DNA of 64,000 bases from Ideonella sp. (GCA_016721465.1 JADKIA010000028.1:785367-849366), one strand, 5' to 3'; shown: positions 44,804-55,070, counted from the stretch's first letter. Translations and numbers: made by a program. The notes: a model not told the origin generated them from the sequence alone.

Positions 44804-47077
44804 CTACGCGTCACCTTCGTCGATGTCATCGAAGACGCTCCTCGTGCCATGCTGCCCCTCAGACGGTTCTACCGCACCAAATTGTCGGGGGCTTACCTTA
44901 GGTTCAGGCGGCTCCGCTTCTGCAATCCACTTCTGCGCGAGCTCTGCTTCTCGCTCGATGATCTTCAGCGCGTCCCCGTCATCGCCGAAGCGCCCCTTGA
45001 GCGTGGTGATGGTTTCTACGATGCCCTGCATGTGTTCGTCGGGTGATTCTGAAGAGTCGTGGCTGGTCTGAACCTCGCGGCGAACTTCGGCGAGCCTCGG
45101 CAGCAGGTCTGTGCGCACTGTTTGCACGAGCTCGGCGAACTCCTGTGCCGTGAAGACGCCTTCCAAAGCGGTGTCCTTCATTGCGCGCAAGTCTTCGCCT
45201 TCGATGGCGTAGGTGGCGACTTTCTCGGTGAACTTTTTTCGATGCTCCTCAGGGAGAAGACCGAAGCCATGGAGGCGTATCGCCAGCTTGACTTCCGGAG
45301 AAAAGCTCAAGCTCAGGCCAGGCTCGGACACTCTCTTGAGAAGATCTGGATCGTCCAACAGATACATCGCGAGAAAATCTTTGGAGCAACGCGTCGCAAG
45401 GAATCGATCTAGCGTCCGCTTAGCATCCCAGGCAGACATCCATCCAACCTTGTACTTGCTGCTGCCTGAGAACTCACGCAGGCGACCGATCATCGTTGGG
45501 AACAGCGTCTTGGAGACTACGACCGCCTTCTCGACGCCCACATTCCCGCAAGTGACCTGCGCGAGCAAGTTGTCAGTCGAGCTGCCGCTCAGGAAGATTC
45601 CAAGCAGATCGGGACTGAAGGCCAAGGTGGCCGCATAGGCGTCACCGATCGTCGGATGCTTGAATCGCCACACCGGCTGGTCGTCTGCCAACACGTTCGC
45701 GACAAGACTACCTTTGAGTGCGCTGAGGGCAGTGATGCACTCACCCAGCGTGCTGCCCAGTTGCTCGAGCGCCTGGGGCTCCGAGCCTTGCAGGCTGACA
45801 GGACTCTCCAGATGGTCCTTTCGCATATAGATCAGCCCGAGCGCGGCCTTGCTGTGCACGTCCAAGCCTTGAATCACTTCGATCAGAAGCTGCTCGCGCT
45901 TCTCGACGAACTGACCCAGGTGGTACTCACTGATGTAGAGATCCTTCGTGAAGAATGGATCCGCAATACGACGAGCAGTCTCCGGAATGAAGCGCGCGTG
46001 CGCCGCCACAAACTCGAGGTGGGGCTTGATCTGGGATCGGAAGTCTGTACTCTGGTTGCCGAGCTTTAGGTGGTTGTAGAGGATTTGCTGCCTCTCCAGC
46101 GCCGAAAGGTCGTGCACGTCGATGACGACTTGGCTCTCGCTGATGAGCGGGAAGGCGCTCTCCTTGAGATCTTGCCGAGCCCGGTTGTATATGTAGTCCC
46201 GAGACGTCATGACGATCTTGGCACCCTGGCGCAGCATCGCCTTGACCTGTGCCAGGACGTGGTTCCATCCGTGCACCAATGGCGACTCGTATTGCGTCAC
46301 GCCAAACGCGTCATCTACCCAAAAGAACTGGGACGGTTCATTCACGTTCCATCGCTCGACCACCTTCGCCGGATCGGCCAGCTTGAGCACGGAAGACTTC
46401 CACTTGTCGGCCGCGGCCATTGCCAACATCGAAGCGATCGTCGTCTTCCCAGCCGCTGGCTCGCCGATGAGCAGCACGAAGCCATGCTCGTCCAGCGCAC
46501 GAACCGCCTTGCGGTAGGAGTCCGTGATGACGACCTTGGCCAAGTCCTCGCGCAACGACTCCAGAACGGCACGCGCCTGCGCATAAGCCCGCTCGTCCAA
46601 AATCTGGCTCAAGTCCCCGAGGCCGTAGACGCGAGGAACAAGCATGCGCAGCTTCGTGCTTTCCTTGATCTGGTCCTCGATCCATGTGGAGCCATAGATC
46701 AACACGTGCTTAGCGCCGGCCAGCAGCAGCTCGGCCCGGATCAGCGTCTCTTGACTGCCTGACAGACCGGCATTCGTCATCAGTACGTAGACGTCGCAGA
46801 GCCCGGCTGCCACAAGCTTCTGCACTTTTGGCAGTTCGTCGGCAATCTCGGATTTCGTCAGGCAATAGCCGAGTCTGCTCGAGAACTTGCACTGGATGAC
46901 AAACTTTCCGCTGATCTGCTGGCCCTGTGCTGCAGTCCAAGACCCCGCGAAGGCACCATCTCTTCCGGCATCATTCGAATCCAGAAACGACTGCACCGTT
47001 TGACCAAGCGTCTCCCGGGCTATGGTGAGGCAAAGTTGTTGAAAGCTGTTCCACCCAAGGCGATGCAGGTCATACAT
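44804..47077 (-). CDS. PD-(D/E)XK-like nuclease fused to STAND-type NTPase
   Basis: A 757-residue protein. The N-terminal about 130 residues resemble a restriction-endonuclease fold (Mrr/HJC-like): a Gly-rich NDAGRDG turn (35-41) and FVIQCK (59-64), the QxK form of the catalytic motif. Next is a P-loop NTPase with Walker A GEPAAGKTT (205-213), Walker B FFWVDD (251-256) and a sensor-like VMTSRDYIY, the nSTAND3 type. The C-terminal half is helical, the likely sensor. STAND proteins with N-terminal nucleases (Avs and relatives) cut DNA after seeing a phage protein; this one is shorter than Avs and lacks clear TPRs. It is 68 bases past the GIY-YIG-like gene. Confidence 0.78.
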   Translation of the reverse strand: MYDLHRLGWNSFQQLCLTIARETLGQTVQSFLDSNDAGRDGAFAGSWTAAQGQQISGKFVIQCKFSSRLGYCLTKSEIADELPKVQKLVAAGLCDVYVLMTNAGLSGSQETLIRAELLLAGAKHVLIYGSTWIEDQIKESTKLRMLVPRVYGLGDLSQILDERAYAQARAVLESLREDLAKVVITDSYRKAVRALDEHGFVLLIGEPAAGKTTIASMLAMAAADKWKSSVLKLADPAKVVERWNVNEPSQFFWVDDAFGVTQYESPLVHGWNHVLAQVKAMLRQGAKIVMTSRDYIYNRARQDLKESAFPLISESQVVIDVHDLSALERQQILYNHLKLGNQSTDFRSQIKPHLEFVAAHARFIPETARRIADPFFTKDLYISEYHLGQFVEKREQLLIEVIQGLDVHSKAALGLIYMRKDHLESPVSLQGSEPQALEQLGSTLGECITALSALKGSLVANVLADDQPVWRFKHPTIGDAYAATLAFSPDLLGIFLSGSSTDNLLAQVTCGNVGVEKAVVVSKTLFPTMIGRLREFSGSSKYKVGWMSAWDAKRTLDRFLATRCSKDFLAMYLLDDPDLLKRVSEPGLSLSFSPEVKLAIRLHGFGLLPEEHRKKFTEKVATYAIEGEDLRAMKDTALEGVFTAQEFAELVQTVRTDLLPRLAEVRREVQTSHDSSESPDEHMQGIVETITTLKGRFGDDGDALKIIEREAELAQKWIAEAEPPEPKVSPRQFGAVEPSEGQHGTRSVFDDIDEGDA

Positions 47078-47145
47078 AGGAGCCTAGAGTTGAAGGGTAC
47101 GTCGCTGAGGCAATCGGGATGTGATGCAGATTGGGACTGCTTCAG

Positions 47146-48354
47146 TCACATTCCCTGTACGCCACTCGCCAGCCTGGCTGTCTGCGCGTCATAAAAATGC
47201 TGCGTGATCGTTCCGTCCCGAATGCGCTCAACCGCCTCGTCGATCACATGCAGCGGTACGACGAACCACTCCCGGGGCTTCACCGGCTTACCAAAACGAT
47301 CCTCGATGGTGAGGTCGAGTTGCACGGCGCTGAACAGCCGATGGAAGATGTTCTCCAGCCTGGTTCGGCTGAGGTTATGCAGCTTGTACTCGGCAACGAC
47401 TTCGACCCGGGCCAGCAGGTAGGTCGCCTGGTTCTCAGCGTCGGCGATCCGCGTCTGGACCTTGCCGCCCGTGACGCCGATCTTGTGGATCAGCGTGCGG
47501 TGCTCGGAAACGAACGGGTGCTTGGATAGGCTGCGCAACACGTAGATCGTGCCGGACTCGATGTCGTCCGGTTCGGCGGCGCCACCGAACAGTGGGCCGA
47601 ACAGTGGGCCGGCATCCGGGTCGCTCAGTCGCCGCCCATTGCCATCCTGAGTCAACGCCCGTTGCAGCGACCTCATCAGCAGATTGCTTTCTGTCCCATT
47701 CCCATAGATGAGCCGTAGCCGCGCATCGGGCTGTCGGCTGCTGGTCTCGAATTCTTCGCCCTTCTCCGCGACATAAGCGAACTGCCCGCCAACGATGAAG
47801 AAGTTCCCCTGCTCGACACTGGCTTCGCCTTTGAACGGAATCACCTTGCGTATGCCGACTTTCAGTTCGCGCTCGGCGCGCTCGAACAGCGGCTGGAACT
47901 TGTCGAAGTCCTCGCATGGCGTGCGGTCGGCGATCTCTTCCGCAGCCTGTCGCTCTGCGAGGGGGCGAACATGGCGGAGCATGGTGATGTCTGCATGGTC
48001 GGATGGGTCGCTGCTGACCCACAACTCCGCTAGCAAGGCATCCTCGTCGAGTTCATCCACATCGATCGGCGCAGCTGGCGCTTCGGACAGCAGGCCGGGC
48101 TTATCCAGTTCGGCCAGCAGCGCATGCGCCTCCCGAAGCTTGCGAAGCTGATCCAGGCGCACCGCGTACAGACGCTCGAAGATGTCGCTGCCTTCGCTGT
48201 GCTGTGGCGCGCGCTTGTGCGCTTCGTGAAAGCGGAGGATGTCCTCGAAGCCCGCGATGATCCGTTCTTCGCGGGGCGTGCGGCCGCCAGCCTTGATGGG
48301 CGCGACCTCGACACCCAAGGCCTCCAGCAGTTCGTCGTCGTCCAGGTCAGCCAT
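47146..48354 (-). CDS. GIY-YIG-like nuclease-domain protein
   Basis: A 402-residue protein. The first about 260 residues are mixed and acidic (MADLDDDELLEALGVEV; a central region KVIPFKGEASVEQGNFFIVGGQFAYVAEKG). The C-terminal part has a GIY-YIG-type nuclease: GTIYVLRS (268-275), HKIGVT (290-295), a conserved Arg (302) and the metal-binding Glu in RLENIFHRLF (332-341), of the T5orf172/MUG113 sort. It overlaps the helicase gene by eight bases. It could be the cutting part of a system whose methylase and helicase are just upstream. Confidence 0.78.
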   Translation of the reverse strand: MADLDDDELLEALGVEVAPIKAGGRTPREERIIAGFEDILRFHEAHKRAPQHSEGSDIFERLYAVRLDQLRKLREAHALLAELDKPGLLSEAPAAPIDVDELDEDALLAELWVSSDPSDHADITMLRHVRPLAERQAAEEIADRTPCEDFDKFQPLFERAERELKVGIRKVIPFKGEASVEQGNFFIVGGQFAYVAEKGEEFETSSRQPDARLRLIYGNGTESNLLMRSLQRALTQDGNGRRLSDPDAGPLFGPLFGGAAEPDDIESGTIYVLRSLSKHPFVSEHRTLIHKIGVTGGKVQTRIADAENQATYLLARVEVVAEYKLHNLSRTRLENIFHRLFSAVQLDLTIEDRFGKPVKPREWFVVPLHVIDEAVERIRDGTITQHFYDAQTARLASGVQGM

Positions 48355-50488
48355 TGCCGGAGGCTCCATGCGCCTGGGCTGCCTTGGCCTGGGCGCGATA
48401 CCGCGCGAAAGCAGCCACACCCTCGGCCATCCTCTTTTCCCAGGCGTCGGCCGAATTGATGTCCGGCACGCGACCGCGCTCGTTCTTGAACTGCAGGGCA
48501 CGCTTCGCCAGCTCGCGCGCGTCTTCCTCGGTGATCTTGATGTTCTTGCCGGCAATGCTGGCCTGAATCTGGCGCAAGGACTTCTCGTCCATCGTCTTTG
48601 CCAGCACCGCATAGGCGGCCTCGAACGGATTGATGCGGTCGATCAGGTCGATGTCCAGGTCGCGCACGTTGATGAACTTCCGCACACCTTCGATTAGGTC
48701 GGTATTGCCCTTCGCTGGGGTACCGCCATCGTCGCCATCAGGAATAGGGATCGGCGGCTGTACCTGATCGGGCGTGTCGAGCGCCAGCTTGGCCTGTTGG
48801 GTGATGTTGATGACGGCAATGGCGTGTTGGCGTACTGCTTCCTGGTCGGTATCGCTGAGCTCCGGGTAGCGTTCGCGCACGATCTTGCCCAGGCGTTCGA
48901 TTGTCAGTTCCTCGGGAATCGTGTTTTCCTTGTCCAGCGTGCCGCGCTCGAGCGCCGGCTTGTCCTGGATGAAGGCCGCAATTACCTCGTTCAGGTCTTC
49001 CTTGCAGATGCGCTTGGCCTCCTTGCTCTTGGGCTTGGCCAGGCCGTTGATCTCGATGTGGACCTCACCTGTCTCCTTGTTGACGCCCAGGTTCTTGCCA
49101 CCGTCCACGTAGCCATCCGGGCCATAGTCGAAGCCTTCCTGCGCACCGGCGTTACGCGGCGTGAACTCGTAGCGCGGCGCCAGTACCTGCTCCATCAACA
49201 GGCTGGCGGAGATCGCCTTTAGCATGTCGTTCACCGCCTCGGCCACCGCGGACTGCTCGGCCGCCGGCTCGGCGATCAGGTTGGTGAAGCGTGCACGTTC
49301 CTTGCCGTCGGCATCGCGCGTAGCACGGCCGATGATCTGCACCACCTCGGTCAGGCTGCTGCGGTAGCCGATGGTCAGGGCATGCTCGCACCAGATCCAG
49401 TCGAAGCCCTCCTTCGCCATGCCTAGCGCGATGATGATGTCCACGTGGTCGCGGTGATTCTTGTGGGCAGGATCCTTCAGGGCGCCCAGTACGCGGGATC
49501 GCTTGGCGGCGTCGTTGTCGTCCACCAGGTCAGCCACCCTCAAGATGCGGCCGTCATTCGCTCCGATGAGGTGGAAGCCGGTCGTCTCGTCGATGCCCTT
49601 CCATTCGCCCAGCGCCTGCATGATCTCGTTTACCTCACGCTCCTTGTCTTTAAGGCTTTCGCGCGAGTTGACGCTGGGGATGTGAACGATGGTCTTCAGC
49701 GCCGGGTCCAGCACCTTGGCCACCGCATCGACGTAGCGGCCGGTGTAGAAGAAGTAGCCGATATCCAGTGACTTCAACCAGCGGTACCCATTGAGCTGTT
49801 CGTAGTAGGTGTAGGTGATTGTCTCGAACTTGCCTTCGTCGGCCGGCCCCAGCACCGCCTCGCTGTCGCCACGGAAGTAGGAGCCCGTCATCGCGACCAG
49901 ATGCACCTTGTCGCGGGCAATGAACGCGCCCAACTGGCTGCCCAGCTTGTTGTCGGGGTTGGCGGAAACGTGGTGGAACTCGTCGATGGCGATCAGGCGG
50001 TTGTCGAACGCCTGGATACCCAGTTCCTCGACCGCGAAACGGAACGTCGCGTGCGTGCAGACCAGCACCTTGTCGTCGCTTGCCAGAAACTTCTTGACCG
50101 CCTCGACCTTGGACTTGGCGATGCGCGGCTCGTCGATGCCTGGCGCGTTGCACAGGTTCCATTGCGGCGCGACCGCCCAGTCCCAGTAGAAGCCGTGCTG
50201 CGTCAGGGCTTCATCGGCGAAGCTGCCGCCGATCGACCGCTCCGGCACCACGACGATGGCCTGCTGCAGGCCCTGGTTGTGCAGCTTGTCCAACGCAATG
50301 AACATCAACGCCCGGCTCTTGCCCGATGCCGGCGGCGACTTGATGAGCAGGTACTGCTCGCCGCGCTTGGCGTAGGCACGCTCCTGCATCGTACGCATGC
50401 CCAGCTCGTTGGCCTTGGCCGAAGCGCCGGTGCGTGCCGTGGTGATGGACACCGACGGAACGGTGTATGAGTTGATTGGATTGGTCAT
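48347..50488 (-). CDS. Superfamily 2 DEAD/DEAH-type helicase
   Basis: A 713-residue helicase. Walker A is SPPASGKS (51-58), the DEAH-like box is IDEFHH (168-173), motif III is MTGSYFRG and motif VI is QIIGRATR (384-391), so both RecA-like domains are complete. The C-terminal 300 residues are helical and charged, perhaps for partner contact. The arrangement resembles the Res-type helicases of restriction systems, but no nuclease domain is seen in this protein. It starts 24 bases after the methyltransferase stop and overlaps the GIY-YIG-like gene, so the three form one operon. Confidence 0.87.
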   Translation of the reverse strand: MTNPINSYTVPSVSITTARTGASAKANELGMRTMQERAYAKRGEQYLLIKSPPASGKSRALMFIALDKLHNQGLQQAIVVVPERSIGGSFADEALTQHGFYWDWAVAPQWNLCNAPGIDEPRIAKSKVEAVKKFLASDDKVLVCTHATFRFAVEELGIQAFDNRLIAIDEFHHVSANPDNKLGSQLGAFIARDKVHLVAMTGSYFRGDSEAVLGPADEGKFETITYTYYEQLNGYRWLKSLDIGYFFYTGRYVDAVAKVLDPALKTIVHIPSVNSRESLKDKEREVNEIMQALGEWKGIDETTGFHLIGANDGRILRVADLVDDNDAAKRSRVLGALKDPAHKNHRDHVDIIIALGMAKEGFDWIWCEHALTIGYRSSLTEVVQIIGRATRDADGKERARFTNLIAEPAAEQSAVAEAVNDMLKAISASLLMEQVLAPRYEFTPRNAGAQEGFDYGPDGYVDGGKNLGVNKETGEVHIEINGLAKPKSKEAKRICKEDLNEVIAAFIQDKPALERGTLDKENTIPEELTIERLGKIVRERYPELSDTDQEAVRQHAIAVINITQQAKLALDTPDQVQPPIPIPDGDDGGTPAKGNTDLIEGVRKFINVRDLDIDLIDRINPFEAAYAVLAKTMDEKSLRQIQASIAGKNIKITEEDARELAKRALQFKNERGRVPDINSADAWEKRMAEGVAAFARYRAQAKAAQAHGASGNG

Positions 50489-50512
50489 AGTTCATCGTAG
50501 GCGGCGGCCGAG

Positions 50513-53369
50513 CTACCTCCGCGATAACGGGTGGAGTCTGGGCAATGGTGCAAGCACCCCTTGCACGACCTTGTCGCTCATGCTGCTGCCTTTCGAGCGG
50601 CCCTCTTGGTCGGCGCCGCCTTTGCCTGCCTTGGCTGTGCCCGGCTTCGCCATCATTTTGGTGTAGAGGTCAAACAGCTTTTCCAGCCGCTCGGTGTCGT
50701 TCTTGAAGCGGCGGCCGATGTAGATGCGTTCCAGCACCTCGTCGTTGTGCTCGTGGGCCTGGCGCAGGTTTTCAGGCATCGATTCCGGGTCGTAGAGGTC
50801 GGCGATCGTCGCGGGGAAGTGCGCTTCGCGGGCAAGCAAGATGTTCTCAGCGCACCGGGTCAGGTCGGCCTTGTTCTGCTCGGTGAGCAGCGGGACGGGG
50901 AAGGTGTTCCAGCCGAGGGTGTTGGAGTAGCGATAGCGTGTTTCCAGCTTGCCGCAAACCGCATCTATCCAGGCCAAATGGATTCTTGAGCTAAGCACCG
51001 CGAAGTCAAGCAGGGTGGCCCCGTAAATGGCGGAAGCGGAGTTTGCGATCACCTGGCCACGACCATCCAAGAGACCGACTGTGACGTACTGCCTGCGCTC
51101 CGAAAAGTGCTGCGGAATGAGGATGCAAACCTGATCACGATGCGGGGCATACACGAATCTGTGAGGGAAGCCGGCAGCCTTCTGTGCCTGACTTCCCTTA
51201 CTCATCCGTCTTGTCTCCATCACAAGGCGGATGCGTCGGGCGATTTCTTCAACCGCCTCCGCTGCACTCCGTTGCGAGTCTTCAATCCAAATGCAGTACC
51301 GCTGCTCTGAATTGATGAACTCATTGGCTCCCATATACCGTCGGATGAACTCGCTCGCTCCCGGAACTTGCAGCAACTGAACGCGTTCGTCCGCACTAAG
51401 TATCAAATGCCCGCCGTCGGAGGGTTTGTTCCCGTAGTCCATTTGGGATAACCCGTGAAGAGCCTCTGCTCTCTTCTCGACAATGATTTCGGGCATAGGT
51501 AGGAGATATGGACCAATCTCCTCAACATCCCGAGCCACCGATTCAGTGAACAGCTTTCGCTTCTTCCTGCTGTCTGTCGTTAAGCCGATGACGACGCAGG
51601 TTACGCCGGCATTGTTGCTTGCAAGATTGCTCCATTTGAAGGACGTGTGGGCGAACCCGATGTGATTTTGCTGACCGTAAATGAGTGGCCACAGCAAGGA
51701 AACTTGTTCTCCCTGGACAACCGAGTTCGTAGCAACCAGCGCGCTCGACGACTGAGTTCTGCGGTTGTGACTCGCGGCCTTATAAAGGAAGGCCGAGACG
51801 TAATCGAGATCCTTGTATTTTTCGAGGATGCTTGAAAACACCAGGGCCATATCGGCCTTCTGCAGAGCAGTCTGATTCACGCTGCCCTGATACGGCGGGT
51901 TGCCGCAGATGTAGATCTCGCCGCCTTCGTTCTCGAAGTCGATCTCCGTCTGATTGAGCGGCGTCTCGAACAAGTCGTCTGCCGTGACCTTGACGCCGGT
52001 GCCCGTGGGCGGGCAGATCGAGAGCCAGTCCAGTCTCAACGCATTGCCGCAGACGATCCAGTTCTCGGCGGACAACGGCAAGAACTCTGCCAACGCATCC
52101 TTCTGCCCTCGGTACAGCACGTCGCACTGGAACTCCGCGATGATGAGCGCGAGCCGTGCGATCTCCGCCGGAAAGTCCCGCAGTTCGATGCCGCGGAAGT
52201 TGGTCAGAGGAATCTCGCTGCCGAGGTGAGACTCGCCGCGTCTGCGGTTGATCTCGCCCTCGATCTCGCGCATCTGCTTGTAGGCGATGACCAGGAAATT
52301 GCCGCTCCCGCAGGCCGGGTCGAAAACGCGAATGCGGGCCATGCGCTTGCGGAGATTCAGAAGTTTGACCTTGTTGTCGCCAGCGGCCTCCAGCTGTGCG
52401 CGCAGGTCGTCCAGGAATAGCGGGTTCAGCACCTTCAGGATGTTCGGCACGCTGGTGTAGTGCGTGCCCAGAGCGCCGCGCTCTTCGTCGTCGGCGACCG
52501 CCTGGATCATGCTGCCGAAGATGTCGGGGTTGATCTGATTCCAGTTCAGCGTGCCCGCGTGCAGCAGGTAGGTGCGGGCCATGCGGTTGAAGCGCGGCAC
52601 GCTCGCGCTGCCGGAGAACAGCCCGCCGTTCACGTAGGGGGAACTGGTCAGCCCAAGGGCGCAAGTTTGCTGCGGCGCGGTCGGCGATCTTCACGTTCAT
52701 CGCACGAAAGATTTCGGACATCACCTCATGGGTGTTGCCGGCGTCGCGGTCGCTCATCTGCTCCAGCGTGCGCGTGAACAAGGCTTCGCCGCTGAAGATG
52801 TCAGTGTCTTCTGCGAAGAAGCAGAAGATCAGGCGGGCCATGAAGTGGTTCATGTCCCCGCGACGTTCGGCCGTGGCCCAGTCCGGGTTCTCGCGCAGCA
52901 GTTCGACGTACAGCTTGTTCAGGCGGCCGGTGGCGCGCACGTCGATGGGGTTGTCCTTGATCTCCTTGACGGTGGAGATGCCGGCCAGCGGCAGGAAGAA
53001 GCCGAAGTGGTCGGGGAAGTCCGGGTAGTCGCAGGCGATGGTTTCGCCCGCGGAGAGGTCTTCGGCCTCGAGCGTCTGGCCGTCGGTGGCGAGGATGAAC
53101 TTGGCCTTGCCCTTTGCGGTAGCCGGGCAGGTGCGCAGCGCATGCAGCCCGGCGCCGGTGGTGCCGGGCTGGCAGACGGCGATGTGGATGTTGTTCCGCT
53201 GGAGCACGCCGCCTGGCACGTCGGAGGCGTTGTTATTTCCGGCGCGCAGGCGCTTGAGCGTGGTGTCCTTGTTGCCGAAGGCGGCCAGAAAGGCGAAGGG
53301 GAACTCGGCGGCAGCAAAAGGCTGAAGCGCCAGGTCGGATATGGCTTGTTCGATTTCTACGGCGTTCAT
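50513..53369 (-). pseudogene. MmeI-like adenine-specific DNA methyltransferase, split by a one-base frameshift
   Basis: One gene read in two frames. The first part (53,369 to about 52,640, about 242 residues, MNAVEIEQAI...) is the N-terminal and helical-spacer region of MmeI-type proteins (FPFAFLAAFGNKDTTLKRLRAG; MNHFMARLIFCFFAEDTDIF). It runs in another frame into the methyltransferase: SAM motif DPACGSGNF (about 350 of the joined protein), catalytic NPPY, then target-recognition and C-terminal parts ending at 50,513. The shift is in a run of five G (52,637-52,641); with four the frame is whole, about 951 residues, the usual length for the family. I see no clear D-(D/E)xK site in the N-terminus, so it may only methylate. 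It could be a true mutation, phase variation or a base error. Confidence 0.82.
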
Positions 53370-53490
53370 GTGTGTGCGGGCGCTCCTCGGGCGCTGCAGC
53401 ATCGTAGCAACCGCCGCGCTTTGCCTTAGAAATTGCGCCTGGCGCCTTGGTCCGCTCACACAGCACCTCGTGGCGACCTTGGGGCGAGGC

Positions 53491-53700
53491 TCACGCCTCC
53501 GCGGCACGCAACTCCACCATCGAAGCCACCCGAGCGCCGTTGACGAAGGCAATTCCGTCGCGTACCTCGATCAGCATCGCCCCGTAGGCGCTTTGCCAGA
53601 TGTAGCGCTGCACCGCCTCGCTGGCGAGGTCCAGGTTCGGTTGATCTGTGGGCTGCGCGCCGAGCAGCACCTCGGGCAGCAGCAGGTTCGGGGCGTTCAT
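53491..53700 (-). CDS. Small hypothetical protein upstream of methyltransferase
   Basis: A possible 69-residue protein, MNAPNLLLPEVLLGAQPTDQ..., with a C-terminal half YIWQSAYGAMLIEVRDGIAFVNGARVASMVE that looks like a real folded segment. An in-frame ATG at 53,760 would add 20 residues. No strong ribosome binding site is seen. It lies 121 bases upstream of the methyltransferase on the same strand and could be a small accessory or regulatory part of that system. No motif is recognised. Confidence 0.5.
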   Translation of the reverse strand: MNAPNLLLPEVLLGAQPTDQPNLDLASEAVQRYIWQSAYGAMLIEVRDGIAFVNGARVASMVELRAAEA

Positions 53701-53979
53701 GGCAATCGTGCACCGTGGCAGAAGGAACGAGCGCACTACTGTACAAATATCCAGCCTCATGCGCTAGTGGTCGCGCCTACGCCTCTGCCCACGCTCATCC
53801 TCGATCTCGAGCGGGTCATTCCTGATGAATGCGCAAGAAGGCGCCGCGCGGTGGTTCACCCGTTGTCGGCACCACTACCCCAGCTGACTTCCGGGAGAGG
53901 CACCCCTGGGGCGCTCTGCAGGTTTCGCCCTGTAAGCCGCCCGGGGCGGAGGTATGACCGAGACCTGCGCAAGGCCAAG

Positions 53980-54756
53980 TTAGGATACCGGGGCAATCTC
54001 CACCGTTTCGCCGGCCACCTGCACCTCGGAAGCGCCCTCGCCTTCAGGCGCTGCAAGGGCGGCACTCTCGGCCGGGTCACCGTCGACATGGCCCGGACCG
54101 GCAGCGGCGCCGTTGTCGACACTCGGTCTGGTCTTTCTTGCCTCGGGCTCGTCTTTCCTCGCATCTACTTCGTTCATCCGCCGCCGGCAACCCATGGCGA
54201 AGTTGCGCATCATCGAGGACAGCGCGAGGACGATCCGCTTGAACCTCGAGCGCTGCTGCTCGACCTGCTTCTCGGTGATCACCTCCTCGATCTCGAGGGT
54301 CTGCAGCAGCGGCATCAACTGGTCCAGCTTGTGGATCAGTTCGAAGTAGCGACGTCCGAGGGCTGACGTGATGCCCACCTCGATTTCCAGCGGAACGGTG
54401 TCGTAGGTCGCCACCGTCTCGATGCTGTGGTTCTTGAAGAGCAGTTCGGCGCCATCGATGGCCTGGTTAAGTTCCTTGGTGCCCTCGTCCATCTTGTTGC
54501 GCACGGCCTGCTCGATCTGCTCGACGTACTCGTGCGGTACCTTGGTCCGGCCCAGCGCCGAGACGAAGTACAGGCTTGCCTGGAAGCTGTAGAAGCAGCG
54601 GGCGAAGATGCGCTTGCCCTCGGCACTCGCGAGGCGCGTCTTGCGCTTGAGCGACGCTGCCTCGACACGCCGGAAGTCCGCCCGGTACTCGTCCTTGTTC
54701 AGGATGCGGCGATTCGCCTCACCCGTGTCCATCACCGCCAGTTGGATCTTGCTCAT
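53980..54756 (-). CDS. AcaB/DUF1845-like protein of integrative element
   Basis: A 258-residue mostly helical protein, MSKIQLAVMDTGEANRRIL.... The middle (VPLEIEVGITSALGRRYFELIHKLDQLMPLLQTLEIEE) has the layout of DUF1845/PFL_4669 proteins, an AcaB-related family of integrative conjugative elements. The match is from memory and is weak. The last about 60 residues are low-complexity and acidic (PSVDNGAAAGPGHVDGDPAESAALAAPEGEG). It is the only minus-strand gene of this element, divergent from the genes starting at 55,229; the gap between holds two stem-loop repeats. Function unknown; a regulatory role is possible. Confidence 0.6.
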   Translation of the reverse strand: MSKIQLAVMDTGEANRRILNKDEYRADFRRVEAASLKRKTRLASAEGKRIFARCFYSFQASLYFVSALGRTKVPHEYVEQIEQAVRNKMDEGTKELNQAIDGAELLFKNHSIETVATYDTVPLEIEVGITSALGRRYFELIHKLDQLMPLLQTLEIEEVITEKQVEQQRSRFKRIVLALSSMMRNFAMGCRRRMNEVDARKDEPEARKTRPSVDNGAAAGPGHVDGDPAESAALAAPEGEGASEVQVAGETVEIAPVS

Positions 54757-54925
54757 GCCGGGTCTCCCTGCTGGTGTGGGTGGTGACATGGTTTCGATCT
54801 TCCACACCAGCACCAACCCGCGCCAGCAGAAATCCCGTCGTTTCAGGCCCGGAAACCGGGGGACAGCGGGTGGCCAGGCGATGCACTGCCATTTCCTGTT
54901 GACAGCCCGCAAAGCCGGACTTACT

Positions 54926-54954
54926 GTTTCGTCCGTGCGATAGCTGGCCTCGCA
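54926..54954 (+). repeat. GTTTC/AGCTGRC stem-loop repeat, copy A
   Basis: GTTTC (54,926-54,930), five bases, then stem TGCGA (54,936-54,940) pairing with TCGCA (54,950-54,954) around a nine-base loop TAGCTGGCC. It shares GTTTC and the AGCTGGC loop with copy B, but its stem sequence is entirely different. Confidence 0.6.
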
Positions 54955-55070
54955 ATCAAACCCGGCAAGCCCTTCCAAGCGCGCGGCCCCGCCTGCGCGC
55001 CCCACGGGGCACATCCTCCCCTGCCGATCGACCTTTCGAGGCGTGACCACGTGCTGGTTCGCGCCGAAAG

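Noticed and set aside
47146..53369. DISARM, BREX or classical type III restriction label for the methylase-helicase operon
   Set aside because: No DUF1998 or PLD protein, no PglZ, BrxC or BrxL, and no Mod/Res pair; the methyltransferase is of MmeI type.
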